This document shows positions 8,115 to 15,921 of a DNA stretch of 36,061 nt, piece after piece. The stretch comes from CALARM01 sp964431735. Its GTDB lineage: Bacteria > Vulcanimicrobiota > SpSt-956 > JAKJGF01. Positions within the stretch are counted from its first letter, which is position 1, and every line of letters starts with the position of its first letter. The notes under the pieces are model-generated. The model was given only the letters and a program-made list of their open reading frames with translations, was not told the DNA's origin and ran no database searches. Both the position numbers and the translations under genes were made by a program. The stretch is from the NCBI GenBank assembly GCA_964431735.1, contig CAYSLJ010000069.1, forward strand, positions 1-36,061, read 5' to 3'.

Positions 8115-8385
8115 AACGGAATTATAAACCCCATATTATTCTATCTATTACCAGTATATATTACATTTATATGCCTGAAAATAGTGATTCTGACTGCAGG
8201 CACCAGGACTAAATATTAGGCCTGTCCGGGGAGATGAATTTGAATATGATAGTTCCGGATGGCCATGTGTATGGCATAGGTTACTGACCCGTTATACTCC
8301 AGTATCAGGCAGGTAAAGCGCTATGATTGATAGCCCGATGGTATTAATAGAAATTTACACAAAATGTATGATAGAGCCTGAAAAT
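8115..8385. other. Spacer between convergent genes, no gene supported
   Basis: About 270 bp between the NADAR gene and the end of the ABC permease gene. It is richer in GC than other spacers around 8190-8330 and holds short open stretches on the + strand (for example RPVRGDEFEYDSSGWPCVWHRL near 8219-8284) without a start codon or ribosome binding site. These may be a decayed gene. No terminator hairpin was found. Confidence 0.3.
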
Positions 8386-9648
8386 TTATATAAAAATCCA
8401 TTTTACCATTTCTCTTAATGTAATTTTTTTACCATACATCAATATACCTGTCCTGTAAATCTTTGCACTTATCCATACACTTCCTATGAAGGTCAATACG
8501 AGTAAAGTCATTGAAAGTGCCAGCTCATACCATGGAACTTCCACACTTGCCAGTCTTACAAGCATGGTCATAGAAGAAAAAAACGGAAAAATAGAAAAAA
8601 ATCTGGCAGTAGCACCGCCGGGATTCTGAATTATTCTTGTTATAATCAGCATTGGTATAATCAGTGGAATTGTGACAGGAAATACAAGCTGCTGCGCATC
8701 ACTTTCCTGATCCACTGCAGAGCCTATGGCGGCGAAAAGGGAACCGTATAATAAATAACCTCCCAGGAAATAAAAGAAAAAGAAGAAGAGGAGTTTAAAA
8801 TCAAAATTTTGATAATCTGCAAGTAACTCTTTAATCTGCATCTGTTCCGATGTCGGTATAGACGAATTATTGGCGAAGATAGATAAACTGATAAACAGCA
8901 TAAGACATTTCAATATAAACCATATGGCAAGCTGTGTAAGTCCCATTGCTCCGATGCCTATGATTTTACCTATCATCAATTCAAAAGGTTTGACGGAAGA
9001 AACGATTAATTCTACTATACGATTGGTTTTTTCTTCCATTACGCCTCTCATGACAAAAGAACCGTAAATAAACATGGTCATATAGATTAAAAAGGCCATA
9101 ATATAGCCCAGTGCTGCAGAAATAACAGTGCTGGTTTTCTTTTCTTCTCCATTATTTGTGAGTTTACCTGTAGATAAAGAGAGACGTACATTTAATTTGT
9201 CCAGTATTTCCCTTGATATTCCGGTGTTTTCTATCCTTATTTCTTTTACTATTTCTTTTAATTTAACCCTGAGTTGAAGTTCCTGCCCCAGGCTGAGAGG
9301 ATCAGACGAATAATAAAGTATTTTGACGTCTCCGCTGTCCAGATTTTCCGGTATTATTAAGATGCCCTGGCGATGTTTGTTGACCAGTGTTTTTCTTAAA
9401 ACTTCATAATCGTCGGTTGCAGGGATAAACGTGAAATTTTCGCCGCTTACGAGTTTATCTGCAACTATACGGGAATTGTCTATGACATAAATCTTTAAAT
9501 ACTCCCGTTCGGAAATCTGACCTGCCAGAATGGGAAGAGCTATTATAAGAGCAAACCCGAGCGGCACCAGAAGGGTTGAGAGTAAAAAGGTTTTTGTCTT
9601 TACCCTTGTAATATATTCTCTTTTGATTATAAGCCAGATTTTGTTCAT
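8386..9648 (-). CDS. ABC-2 type transporter permease (NatB/YhaP-like)
   Basis: The 420-residue protein starts MNKIWLIIKREYITRVKTKTF, the cytoplasmic elbow of ABC-2 permeases, then a first membrane helix, a long extracytoplasmic loop (about 45-180), and five further helices. MRGVMEEKTNRIVELIVSS and PFELMIGKIIGIGAMGLTQL are the conserved coupling region of the NatB group, which exports ions or small molecules with a cognate ATPase. The ATPase gene lies upstream on the same strand, separated by 157 bp filled with 7-bp arrays, an unusually long gap for such a pair. The ribosome binding site is weak (GAGAAAATT). The substrate is unknown. Confidence 0.88.
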   Translation of the reverse strand: MNKIWLIIKREYITRVKTKTFLLSTLLVPLGFALIIALPILAGQISEREYLKIYVIDNSRIVADKLVSGENFTFIPATDDYEVLRKTLVNKHRQGILIIPENLDSGDVKILYYSSDPLSLGQELQLRVKLKEIVKEIRIENTGISREILDKLNVRLSLSTGKLTNNGEEKKTSTVISAALGYIMAFLIYMTMFIYGSFVMRGVMEEKTNRIVELIVSSVKPFELMIGKIIGIGAMGLTQLAIWFILKCLMLFISLSIFANNSSIPTSEQMQIKELLADYQNFDFKLLFFFFFYFLGGYLLYGSLFAAIGSAVDQESDAQQLVFPVTIPLIIPMLIITRIIQNPGGATARFFSIFPFFSSMTMLVRLASVEVPWYELALSMTLLVLTFIGSVWISAKIYRTGILMYGKKITLREMVKWIFI

Positions 9649-9665
9649 AATTTTCTCGTGAGTCT

Positions 9666-9828
9666 GTGATGCGTTGTAATCGTGACGCGTAACGCGTAAC
9701 GCGTGACGGGTGGGTCGTGATGCGTGATGCGTGATGCGTAATGCGTGATGTGTGATATATATTATATTAAATCCTTTTCACTCTTCACTTTTCACCACTC
9801 ACTACTCACTTTTCACTCTTTACTCTTT
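9666..9828. repeat. Two adjacent 7-bp arrays inside an ABC transporter operon
   Basis: 9666-9756 holds GTGACGCG/TAACGCG and then GTGATGC/GTAATGC heptamers; 9777-9828 holds the reverse-strand form of GTGAAAA/GTGAGTA heptamers (TTCACTT, CTCACTA and so on). The second array overlaps the last codons and stop codon of the ATPase gene, which ends at 9806. Confidence 0.85.
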
Positions 9829-10732
9829 CGCCCCCACCTCCTACCAGTTCTATAAATATTTCATTCAATCCCGGTAGTTTTAACTCAAATTTAGTTATAT
9901 CCACTTTATCTATTGCCCCGGACAGGAAATCCTTTGAAGTGAAATTCTCATGGAACCTGACTGTTACATGTTTGTTTTTCATATCCAGAACTGTTAATTC
10001 AGGGATTTCCCTGACAAAAGTCAGATCTCCTTCTGCTTCTATTCTATAAATATTTTTATTATATTTTTTTTTCACATTCCATATTTCATCTTCCAGTATA
10101 ACCTGTGATCTGTCGATAAGTCCTATATAATCACACATTTCTTCTACCTGTTCCATTCTGTGGGTGGAAAAAATAGTAGTTGTTCCTTCACCTTTAAGCT
10201 CTAAAATTATATCTTTAATAAGCTGTGTATTTACAGGATCAAGGCCGGAAAACGGCTCGTCCAGTATAAGAAGTTTCGGCCCGTGAGCCACAGTTAAAAC
10301 AAACTGAATCTTCTGCTGCATACCCTTTGAAAGTTCGGAAATAGTTCTGTCTTTCCATTCGTAAATAGTTAACTTTTTAAGCCAGAAATTTACTCTTTCA
10401 TCGGCTGTAGCTTTAGATAAACCTTTTAGCATGAGGAGATAAACAAGCTGTTCCCTTATTTTCATTTTTCTGTAAAGACCTCTTTCTTCCGGCATATAAC
10501 CTATGGATTGCAGGTGCCTGTCCTGAAGAGCCTCTCCGTCTATAAATATTTCACCTCTGTCAGGATACATAATTCTTGTAATCATACGGATAATCGTAGT
10601 TTTTCCTGCACCGTTGGGACCTAGCAGGCCATATATGGAACCATGGGGAACAGATAATGAAACATTATGGACTGCAACCTTTGTAGAATACGATTTTGTT
10701 ACATTTTTAATTTCCAGATATTTTTTTCTCAT
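9806..10732 (-). CDS. ABC transporter ATPase (NatA/YhaQ-like)
   Basis: The 308-residue ATPase has Walker A GPNGAGKT (about residues 38-45), Q-loop YMPEERGLYRKM, signature LSKGMQQKI, Walker B KLLILDEPFSGLDP, and the switch histidine in FSTHRMEQVEEM. A C-terminal domain of about 80 residues (YRIEAEGDLTFV to GLNEIFIELVGGG) is typical of the NatA subgroup. It should power the permease at 8386-9648. The last seven codons (ERVKSEK) and the TGA stop are read out of a GTGAAAA-type 7-bp array, so the natural C-terminus has been replaced or extended by repeat DNA. The ribosome binding site is weak. It is divergent from the MFS gene at 11073. Confidence 0.92.
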   Translation of the reverse strand: MRKKYLEIKNVTKSYSTKVAVHNVSLSVPHGSIYGLLGPNGAGKTTIIRMITRIMYPDRGEIFIDGEALQDRHLQSIGYMPEERGLYRKMKIREQLVYLLMLKGLSKATADERVNFWLKKLTIYEWKDRTISELSKGMQQKIQFVLTVAHGPKLLILDEPFSGLDPVNTQLIKDIILELKGEGTTTIFSTHRMEQVEEMCDYIGLIDRSQVILEDEIWNVKKKYNKNIYRIEAEGDLTFVREIPELTVLDMKNKHVTVRFHENFTSKDFLSGAIDKVDITKFELKLPGLNEIFIELVGGGGERVKSEK

Positions 10733-10840
10733 AGCAATTTTATTCTCACATGTTACATTAAAATCCTTTATTTTTTACGGAAACAAATTTCTGACGTCTG
10801 AAAGGGTTTTGTATTTATTCGATAGAATTTATATGGGAAT

Positions 10841-10866
10841 CATGATGCGTTACGCGTAACGGGAGG
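10841..10866. repeat. Short 7-bp array
   Basis: GATGCGTTACGCGTAACGGGAGG, preceded by TATGGGAATC (10832-10841), a one-mismatch form of the TATGAGAATC flank seen at other arrays. The GGGAGGA right flank is also shared. Confidence 0.7.
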
Positions 10867-10945
10867 ATAGTTTATCTATACCTGTCATGGATGTATCGCT
10901 AGAATTTATGTTCACCCGGTAATATGGAAAATTTTATGAAGATTT

Positions 10946-11036
10946 ACTAACGACCATGACCTGTTCGGTCACAACGAAGTATGAGAATGTGTTCCTCCCG
11001 TCACGCGTTACGCGTTACGATTCTCATATAAATTAA
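10946..11036 (+). repeat. Dispersed repeat C with TATGAGAAT inverted ends
   Basis: About 91 bp nearly identical to 32436-32533. It contains a hairpin TGACC-tgttc-GGTCA, then the inverted pair TATGAGAAT (10980-10988) and ATTCTCATA (11020-11028) enclosing TCACGCG/TTACGCG heptamers, and ends TAAATTAA. A small GC hairpin ACCCC-GTGA-GGGGT (11036-11049) follows, just ahead of the MFS ribosome binding site. Confidence 0.75.
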
Positions 11037-11072
11037 CCCCGTGAGGGGTCGTTAAAGAAAGGTTAATAGAAC

Positions 11073-12449
11073 ATGAAAAAACCGGATCTCCCCGTATGGC
11101 AGATAATCAATATGAGTATAGGATTTTTTGGCATTCAGCATGGTTTTGAAATACAGTTTGCCCGTATGAGTTCCATTTATGAAAAACTCGGTGCAAAACC
11201 CGATGAATTGCCATTTCTATGGCTTGCAGCACCTCTTACGGGGCTTATAGTTCAGCCTGTAATAGGCTACATGAGTGATAAGACATGGCTTTCCGCTCTT
11301 AAGATGAGGAGAAGACCTTATTTTTTTACAGGTGCAATTCTTGCAACTATAGCACTCTTTCTTATGCCGTCATCTTCTTCTCTGTGGATGGCTGCAGGAT
11401 GTCTCTGGATGCTGGATGCTTCATTGAATATAAGTATGGAACCCTTCAGAGCCTTTATAGGGGATAAACTCAATACCAGACAGCGACCTGCAGGATATGC
11501 ATATCAGGGGCTTATGATAGGCCTTGGCACTATATGCGGCACTTATATAGCATCTCTGGATTTAATGAATATTCTGCCTGATTACTCGGGAACAGTGCCT
11601 TTACTGGGAAGACTTCTATCTTTTCTGCAGTCTACCGGAGCCACATCTATGCATATTGCTTTCTATGCCTGTGCAATTATATATTTTATTTCCGTTATGT
11701 ACACAGTATTTACATGCAGTGAATATCCTCCCGATGAAACAGAAGAAAAAGAGAACAAAAGCGGGACAGTAACAGATGCACTGAAAAACTGGGGTAAAGA
11801 AACATGGGATTGTTATACGAAAATGCCTCCTGTTATGAAAAGGCTTGCTGTTGTTCAATTTTTCACATGGATGGGCCTTTTCTGTCTCTGGATATTTTAT
11901 AATGTATCAGTAGCCCGTTATATTTTCGGAGCCACTGATCCAAACTCACCTCTTTACGATGAAGGGATAAGATGGGGAACTCATACTATGATCATTAAAG
12001 GTGTGGCTACTCCCATATTTGCTTTATGCATCCCTTTACTTGTAAAACTTATGGGAAAGGTCTATACCCATATGACTGCTTTACTTATATGCGGTATAGG
12101 ATTACTGACAGTTCCATTTATCCATGATAAACATCTCCTCTATTTCCCTATGATAACGGCAGGTATAGCCTGGGCATCAATTGTGGCACTGCCCTATGTA
12201 ATACTTGTAGATCATATACCTAAAAAACAATACGGCATATTTATGGGCATATTCAATATGTTTATTGTTATACCTGAAATAATGGTATCTCTCGGCATAG
12301 GAAGAATTCTTATGAAAGTAGTCCATAACAATCAGTCCTATGCAGTGGCCTTCGGAGGTATATTGCTTCTTATAGCTGCAGCAGTAACTCCGTCTCTCAG
12401 GAAATTTGAAACATCACCGGAAGATATGCCGGAAGAAGCAGAACAATAA
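11073..12449 (+). CDS. MFS sugar transporter (SLC45/GPH-like)
   Basis: The 458-residue protein shows about twelve hydrophobic segments. The first half reads like the sucrose/maltose symporter group: MSIGFFGIQHGFEIQFARMS, LWLAAPLTGLIVQPVIGYMSDKTW, the basic loop KMRRRPYFFTG, and DASLNISMEPFRAFIGDKL. The family imports a disaccharide with protons across the inner membrane. Residues about 220-245 are an acidic cytoplasmic loop between the two six-helix halves. AAGG lies about 10 nt before the ATG, and a GC hairpin sits 24 nt upstream. No sugar hydrolase gene is nearby, so the substrate is not indicated by context. Confidence 0.85.
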   Translation: MKKPDLPVWQIINMSIGFFGIQHGFEIQFARMSSIYEKLGAKPDELPFLWLAAPLTGLIVQPVIGYMSDKTWLSALKMRRRPYFFTGAILATIALFLMPSSSSLWMAAGCLWMLDASLNISMEPFRAFIGDKLNTRQRPAGYAYQGLMIGLGTICGTYIASLDLMNILPDYSGTVPLLGRLLSFLQSTGATSMHIAFYACAIIYFISVMYTVFTCSEYPPDETEEKENKSGTVTDALKNWGKETWDCYTKMPPVMKRLAVVQFFTWMGLFCLWIFYNVSVARYIFGATDPNSPLYDEGIRWGTHTMIIKGVATPIFALCIPLLVKLMGKVYTHMTALLICGIGLLTVPFIHDKHLLYFPMITAGIAWASIVALPYVILVDHIPKKQYGIFMGIFNMFIVIPEIMVSLGIGRILMKVVHNNQSYAVAFGGILLLIAAAVTPSLRKFETSPEDMPEEAEQ

Positions 12450-12464
12450 ACGGTGACGACAATC

Positions 12465-12581
12465 TTAGGAGTTGTAAAAAAATAACCTTATCATATTTAA
12501 AATCGTGACGCGTAACGCGTAACGCGTGACGGGAGGACAAAAACCATAATTTTCTAGAGTTATTTTCTTACAGTCCCTTAA
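12465..12581. mobile_element. MITE-like element family 2, copy A
   Basis: Inverted ends TTAGGAGTTGTAAAAAAATA (12465-) and TTTTCTTACAGTCCCTTAA (-12581) match over about 20 bp. Inside is a heptamer array (TCGTGACGCGTAACGCG and so on) with the common right flank GGGAGGACA. Copy B, in opposite orientation, is at 19844-19972. It starts 15 bp after the MFS stop codon and has no coding capacity. Confidence 0.65.
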
Positions 12582-12593
12582 AGATACCTGAGT

Positions 12594-12623
12594 CGTGACG
12601 CGTAACGCGTAACGCGTGACAGG
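12594..12623 (+). repeat. 7-bp array
   Basis: CGTGACGCG followed by two TAACGCG units and TGACAGG; nearly identical to the array inside the element 20 bp upstream, but without terminal repeats. Confidence 0.85.
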
Positions 12624-12786
12624 AACAAACTCGTCAATCTGCACAATGATACATATTTTTCGAGACACTTTTTTAGATAAGAAATATTGGTACCATCGTG
12701 AATAGCCTTTTCTGTATTTTCTTAAAGAAGGATTTTTTATGTTTTTGTATAAATTTTATATTCTATAGATTACTATAGAATTTTAT

Positions 12787-12819
12787 TATAATCATTTATC
12801 CACGCGTCACGCGTCACGA
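12787..12819 (+). promoter_or_regulatory. Candidate trpS promoter followed by heptamer array
   Basis: TATAAT at 12787-12792 is a consensus -10 with no good -35. CACGCGTCACGCGTCACGA (12801-12819) follows, so the trpS mRNA would begin in or near the array. No T-box (AGGGTGGNACCGCG) or Trp leader peptide was found between 12640 and 12840. Confidence 0.35.
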
Positions 12820-12839
12820 TTAAAAAATCGGGGGAAATT

Positions 12840-13850
12840 ATGGAAAACACGGAAAAAAAGAAAATTATTCTGAGCGGTATACAGCCATCGGGAAATCTGG
12901 CTTTAGGCAATTATATAGGAGCCATAAAAAACTGGCTCACCATGCAGGAAGAATATAACTGTCTTTATATGGTAGTGGACCTTCATGCCCTTACTGTAAG
13001 GCAGGACCCGAAAGAACTTCGAAAAAGGTGTCTCGAATTTATAGGTCAGTATATGGCCTGCGGACTTGATCCTGAGAAAAATATCCTCTTTTTGCAGTCC
13101 CATGTAAGCGGACACTGTGAACTGACATGGATACTGAGTTGTTTTACCTATATGGGAGAACTGAGCCGTATGACACAGTTCAAGGAAAAATCACAGAGGC
13201 ATGCAGAAAATATAAATGCCGGACTTTTTACCTATCCTGTTCTTATGGCGGCAGATATTCTCCTTTATCAGACCGATCTTGTGCCTGTAGGACATGATCA
13301 GAAACAGCATGTTGAAATCACAAGAGATATAGCCATGAGGTTTAATAATATTTACGGTAATGTCTTTAAAATCCCTGAACCTTTTATACCTGATGTAGGC
13401 GCAAGGATTATGAGTCTTCAGGATCCGACAAAGAAAATGTCCAAATCCGACGAAGATCCGAAAAGTTATATAGCCATTCTGGACAGGCCTGAAATAATAA
13501 TGAATAAAATAAAAAGGGCTGTAACAGACACAGGGAAAGATGTAGCTTATGATGAAACAAGACCGGGTATATCCAACCTTATAACAATCTATTCATGCCT
13601 TACCGGAAAATCCTTTGATAGGATAAAAGAGGAATATCAGGGAAAAGGTTATGCGGATTTTAAGTCTGATCTGGGAGAAATAGTAGTTGAAGCTTTAAAA
13701 CCGGTTCAGATCAGATATACGGAACTTATGAAAAACAGAGATTATATAGATAAATATCTCAAATCAGGTGCGGAAAGAGCACGAATGCTGGCACAGAGAA
13801 CTCTCTCGAAGGTTCATAAAAAGGTAGGGTTTATACAACTTGAGAAGTGA
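12840..13850 (+). CDS. trpS: Tryptophanyl-tRNA synthetase
   Basis: This 336-residue class I synthetase charges tRNA-Trp in the cytoplasm. The HIGH-type motif is PSGNLALGNYIGA (residues 16-28), with alanine where histidine often sits; TIGN and similar variants are normal in TrpRS. AADILLYQTDLVPVGHDQKQHVEITRDIA is the tryptophan/adenylate pocket, and KKMSKSDEDPKS near residue 200 is the KMSKS loop. Length is typical. GGGGGAAATT precedes the ATG. The stop TGA lies in AAGTGAAGGGTGAAA, the edge of the following array. It stands between the MFS and pfkA genes, each spacer holding 7-bp arrays. Confidence 0.97.
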   Translation: MENTEKKKIILSGIQPSGNLALGNYIGAIKNWLTMQEEYNCLYMVVDLHALTVRQDPKELRKRCLEFIGQYMACGLDPEKNILFLQSHVSGHCELTWILSCFTYMGELSRMTQFKEKSQRHAENINAGLFTYPVLMAADILLYQTDLVPVGHDQKQHVEITRDIAMRFNNIYGNVFKIPEPFIPDVGARIMSLQDPTKKMSKSDEDPKSYIAILDRPEIIMNKIKRAVTDTGKDVAYDETRPGISNLITIYSCLTGKSFDRIKEEYQGKGYADFKSDLGEIVVEALKPVQIRYTELMKNRDYIDKYLKSGAERARMLAQRTLSKVHKKVGFIQLEK

Positions 13851-13956
13851 AGGGTGAAATTTACGCGTCACGCGTCACGCGTTACGCGTCACGATTATAG
13901 TATCACGCATCACGCACCACCCGCGTCACGATTATAGTATCACGCATCACGCATTA
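13844..13956. repeat. 7-bp array with a 32-bp direct duplication
   Basis: The array begins with GTGAAGG-GTGAAAT at the trpS stop, then TCACGCG/TTACGCG units. A 32-bp block (CGCGTCACGATTATAG through CATCACGCA) occurs twice without mismatch, at 13885-13916 and 13922-13953. The pfkA ribosome binding site AAAGGAGG begins immediately after. Confidence 0.85.
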
Positions 13957-13972
13957 AAGGAGGTTATAACAA

Positions 13973-15061
13973 ATGGGGAGAAAAAAAACACATCTTAAAA
14001 TTGCAGTAAATACAGGAGGAGGAGATGCTCCCGGATTGAATGCAGTCATAAGGGCCGTAACTCTTGCCGCACTGAATAGAGGGTGGGAAGTATATGGAAT
14101 AAAAAAGGGATATAACGGTCTTCTGGAAGAAGACGGCCTTGTAAAGCTGACCCATTCAAAGGTCAGAGGCATTACACACCTGGGAGGAACAATACTGGGA
14201 ACGGTAAATAAAAATAGTCCTTTTGAATATCTTACTCCTGACGGAAAACTTACTGATGTTTCAGATGTAGTATTAAAGAAATTTAAAGAACATGGTTTTG
14301 ATTGCCTTATAGCTATAGGCGGAGACGGAAGTCTGAGACTTGCAAACCGTTTTTATAAAATGGGTATGCCAGTTGTAGGAGTGCCGAAAACAATAGATAA
14401 TGATCTTGAAAGTACTGTAATGACCTTTGGTTTTGATACTGCAGTCACCACTGCTACCGAAGCAATAGATAAACTTCATTCCACTGCAGAAAGTCATTCC
14501 CGTGTCATGGTAGTGGAACTCATGGGAAGATATGCAGGATGGATTGCATTGAATGCAGGTGTTTCAGGTACTGCAGATGTTATTCTCATACCGGAAATTC
14601 CTTTTTCCATAGAGAAGGTTTGTGATAAGATTATGGAAAGAGAAAAAGAGGGAAGATGTTTCAGTATTGTAGTAGTGGCAGAAGGTGCAAAGCCGGCAGG
14701 AGGATGCCTTCATACTGTCGGAGAAAAAGAAGCAGGCAGGGAAGTCAGACTGGGAGGCATAGGAGAATGGGTTGAAAAAGAGATACAGAAGAGAACAGGC
14801 AAGGAAACAAGATCTCTTGTACTGGGCCATCTCCAGAGAGGAGGCCAGCCGACTACTTTTGATAGACTTCTGGGACTGAGATTTGGAGCAGCTGCCGTAA
14901 GAGCGCTTGAAGAAGGCCATACGGGAGTAATGGTTGCACTCGATCCTCCCACTGTGAAATATGTTCCTCTAGAGGAAGCTGTGAGCAAGATGAAATCAGT
15001 CCCTCCTGACTGTGATACTATGATAACAGCCAGAGATCTCGGCGTATGTTTTGGAGACTGA
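13973..15061 (+). CDS. pfkA: 6-phosphofructokinase, PfkA family (long form)
   Basis: This 362-residue enzyme phosphorylates fructose 6-phosphate in glycolysis. It shows GGGDAPGLNAVIR at the phosphate loop, AIGGDGSLRLA (G at about residue 118 of the nucleotide site), PKTIDND with K139, LMGRYAGWIAL, and LGHLQRGGQPTTFDR. In this family Gly at the GGDG position favours ATP, while Lys in PKTIDND is typical of PPi enzymes; the Gly/Lys mix is known from long ATP-dependent forms such as those of actinomycetes. ATP use is therefore more likely, but PPi cannot be excluded. GGAGG with 9-nt spacing precedes the ATG. A GTGA-type array begins within 5 bp of the stop. Confidence 0.93.
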   Translation: MGRKKTHLKIAVNTGGGDAPGLNAVIRAVTLAALNRGWEVYGIKKGYNGLLEEDGLVKLTHSKVRGITHLGGTILGTVNKNSPFEYLTPDGKLTDVSDVVLKKFKEHGFDCLIAIGGDGSLRLANRFYKMGMPVVGVPKTIDNDLESTVMTFGFDTAVTTATEAIDKLHSTAESHSRVMVVELMGRYAGWIALNAGVSGTADVILIPEIPFSIEKVCDKIMEREKEGRCFSIVVVAEGAKPAGGCLHTVGEKEAGREVRLGGIGEWVEKEIQKRTGKETRSLVLGHLQRGGQPTTFDRLLGLRFGAAAVRALEEGHTGVMVALDPPTVKYVPLEEAVSKMKSVPPDCDTMITARDLGVCFGD

Positions 15062-15065
15062 AATG

Positions 15066-15193
15066 GTGACTCGTGAGTCGTGAAAAGTAGGGGCGACCCA
15101 CTGTGGTCGCCCGGTACCGGTGAAACCACGTATTACGCATCACGTATCACGCATCACGAATCACCCGTTACGCGTTACGCGTTACGCGTTACG
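15066..15193. repeat. 7-bp arrays with an embedded GC-rich hairpin
   Basis: GTGACTC-GTGAGTC-GTGAAAA (15066-15087) is followed by a stem GGGCGACC (15091-15098)/GGTCGCCC (15105-15112) with a 6-nt loop, the palindrome CCGGTACCGG (15111-15120), and then CACGCAT/CACGTAT and four TTACGCG units (15132-15193). The hairpin lacks a T-run and looks like a repetitive palindrome more than a terminator. The array is open in the frame of the next gene, so a false N-terminal extension is easily predicted. Confidence 0.75.
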
Positions 15194-15214
15194 ATTAAAA
15201 AGGAGTGTGTATTT

Positions 15215-15772
15215 ATGAAAGTATTATCTTTAATGGGAAGCCCCAAAAAACATGGAAACAGTGCATTTGCATCATCAAAGGTAATTGAATTTTTTAAATC
15301 TTATGGATATGATACGGAAGAAGTATATCTGAACGATCTGGAGGTAGGCGGATGTATTGCCTGTCAGCAGTGCAGAAAAACAGGTAAATGCGTGATAAAA
15401 GATGATTTCCCTGAATTGCTGGAGAAAGTTCAGGAAAGTGATATTTTTGCCATATCAGCACCTATATATTTCGGACGTGTTCCGGGGCCAGTGAAGAATT
15501 TTATTGACAGATGTTATTCCCTTTTTGATGATAATTTTAAAAGTAAAATAAGACCGGGGAAAAAATGTCTCTTTATAACAGTTTCTCATGCTCCGGCAGA
15601 AGCCTTTGCAGAAGAAGTTAATTACCTGGAAAAATGGTTTGTAGATTTTATGAAATTTACAGTGGCAGAAAAAATTGCCATAGGAAAATGTGCAGACCCG
15701 GGAGACCTGGCAGCAAGAGACGAAGATGTCAGGCACATTGAAGAGGCATGTAAAAAATTGACAGCAAAGTAA
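15215..15772 (+). CDS. Iron-sulfur flavoprotein (NADPH-dependent FMN reductase fold)
   Basis: The 185-residue protein has the flavodoxin-like start MKVLSLMGSPKKHGNSA, which binds the FMN phosphate, and the compact cluster motif GCIACQQCRKTGKC (C47, C50, C53, C59; CX2CX2CX5C) characteristic of iron-sulfur flavoproteins. IFAISAPIYFGRVPGPVKNFIDRCY is the second FMN-contact region. It should carry FMN and a [4Fe-4S] cluster and act in electron transfer or oxygen/peroxide detoxification in anaerobes. The ATG at 15215 with AAGGAGTG upstream is chosen because the upstream frame is repeat DNA. A strong terminator follows. Confidence 0.88.
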   Translation: MKVLSLMGSPKKHGNSAFASSKVIEFFKSYGYDTEEVYLNDLEVGGCIACQQCRKTGKCVIKDDFPELLEKVQESDIFAISAPIYFGRVPGPVKNFIDRCYSLFDDNFKSKIRPGKKCLFITVSHAPAEAFAEEVNYLEKWFVDFMKFTVAEKIAIGKCADPGDLAARDEDVRHIEEACKKLTAK

Positions 15773-15812
15773 TAAATCAGAGGCGAACCATCCGGTTTGC
15801 CTCTGATTTATT
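15771..15812. terminator. Bidirectional intrinsic terminator
   Basis: AATAAATCAGAGGC (15771-15784) pairs with GCCTCTGATTTATT (15799-15812), continued by AACC/GGTT around an ATCC loop. The A/T flanks serve both directions. It begins inside the flavoprotein stop codon and also faces the cNMP-binding gene ending at 15922. Confidence 0.85.
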
Positions 15813-15921
15813 ATCGTGAAAGTTCTTTTTTCATCTTTTTTATAAAATAAAAAAAGGTGTTTATAAAAATATGTATTATCTGACCTGTACTAAAGTGTAT
15901 ATCTGACTTGAAGTATTTAAT

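Noticed and set aside
8166..8220. Remnant of a UDP-glycosyltransferase start (KIVILTAGTRTKY)
   Set aside because: Only about 12 residues resemble the family start and the frame stops at once; too short to support.
12465..12668. 67-residue minus-strand protein rich in PVTRYALRVT
   Set aside because: It is a translation of two heptamer arrays and element ends, with no ribosome binding site.
12640..12839. T-box or tryptophan leader upstream of trpS
   Set aside because: No AGGGTGGNACCGCG block, specifier stem or Trp-rich leader peptide was found; the sequence is AT-rich with a heptamer array.
13862..13956. CRISPR-like array
   Set aside because: The repeated block occurs twice only, units are 7 bp, spacers are absent and no cas genes are nearby.
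15090..15112. GC hairpin after pfkA as intrinsic terminator
   Set aside because: No U-run follows on either strand and it is embedded in repeats; described as a repetitive palindrome instead.
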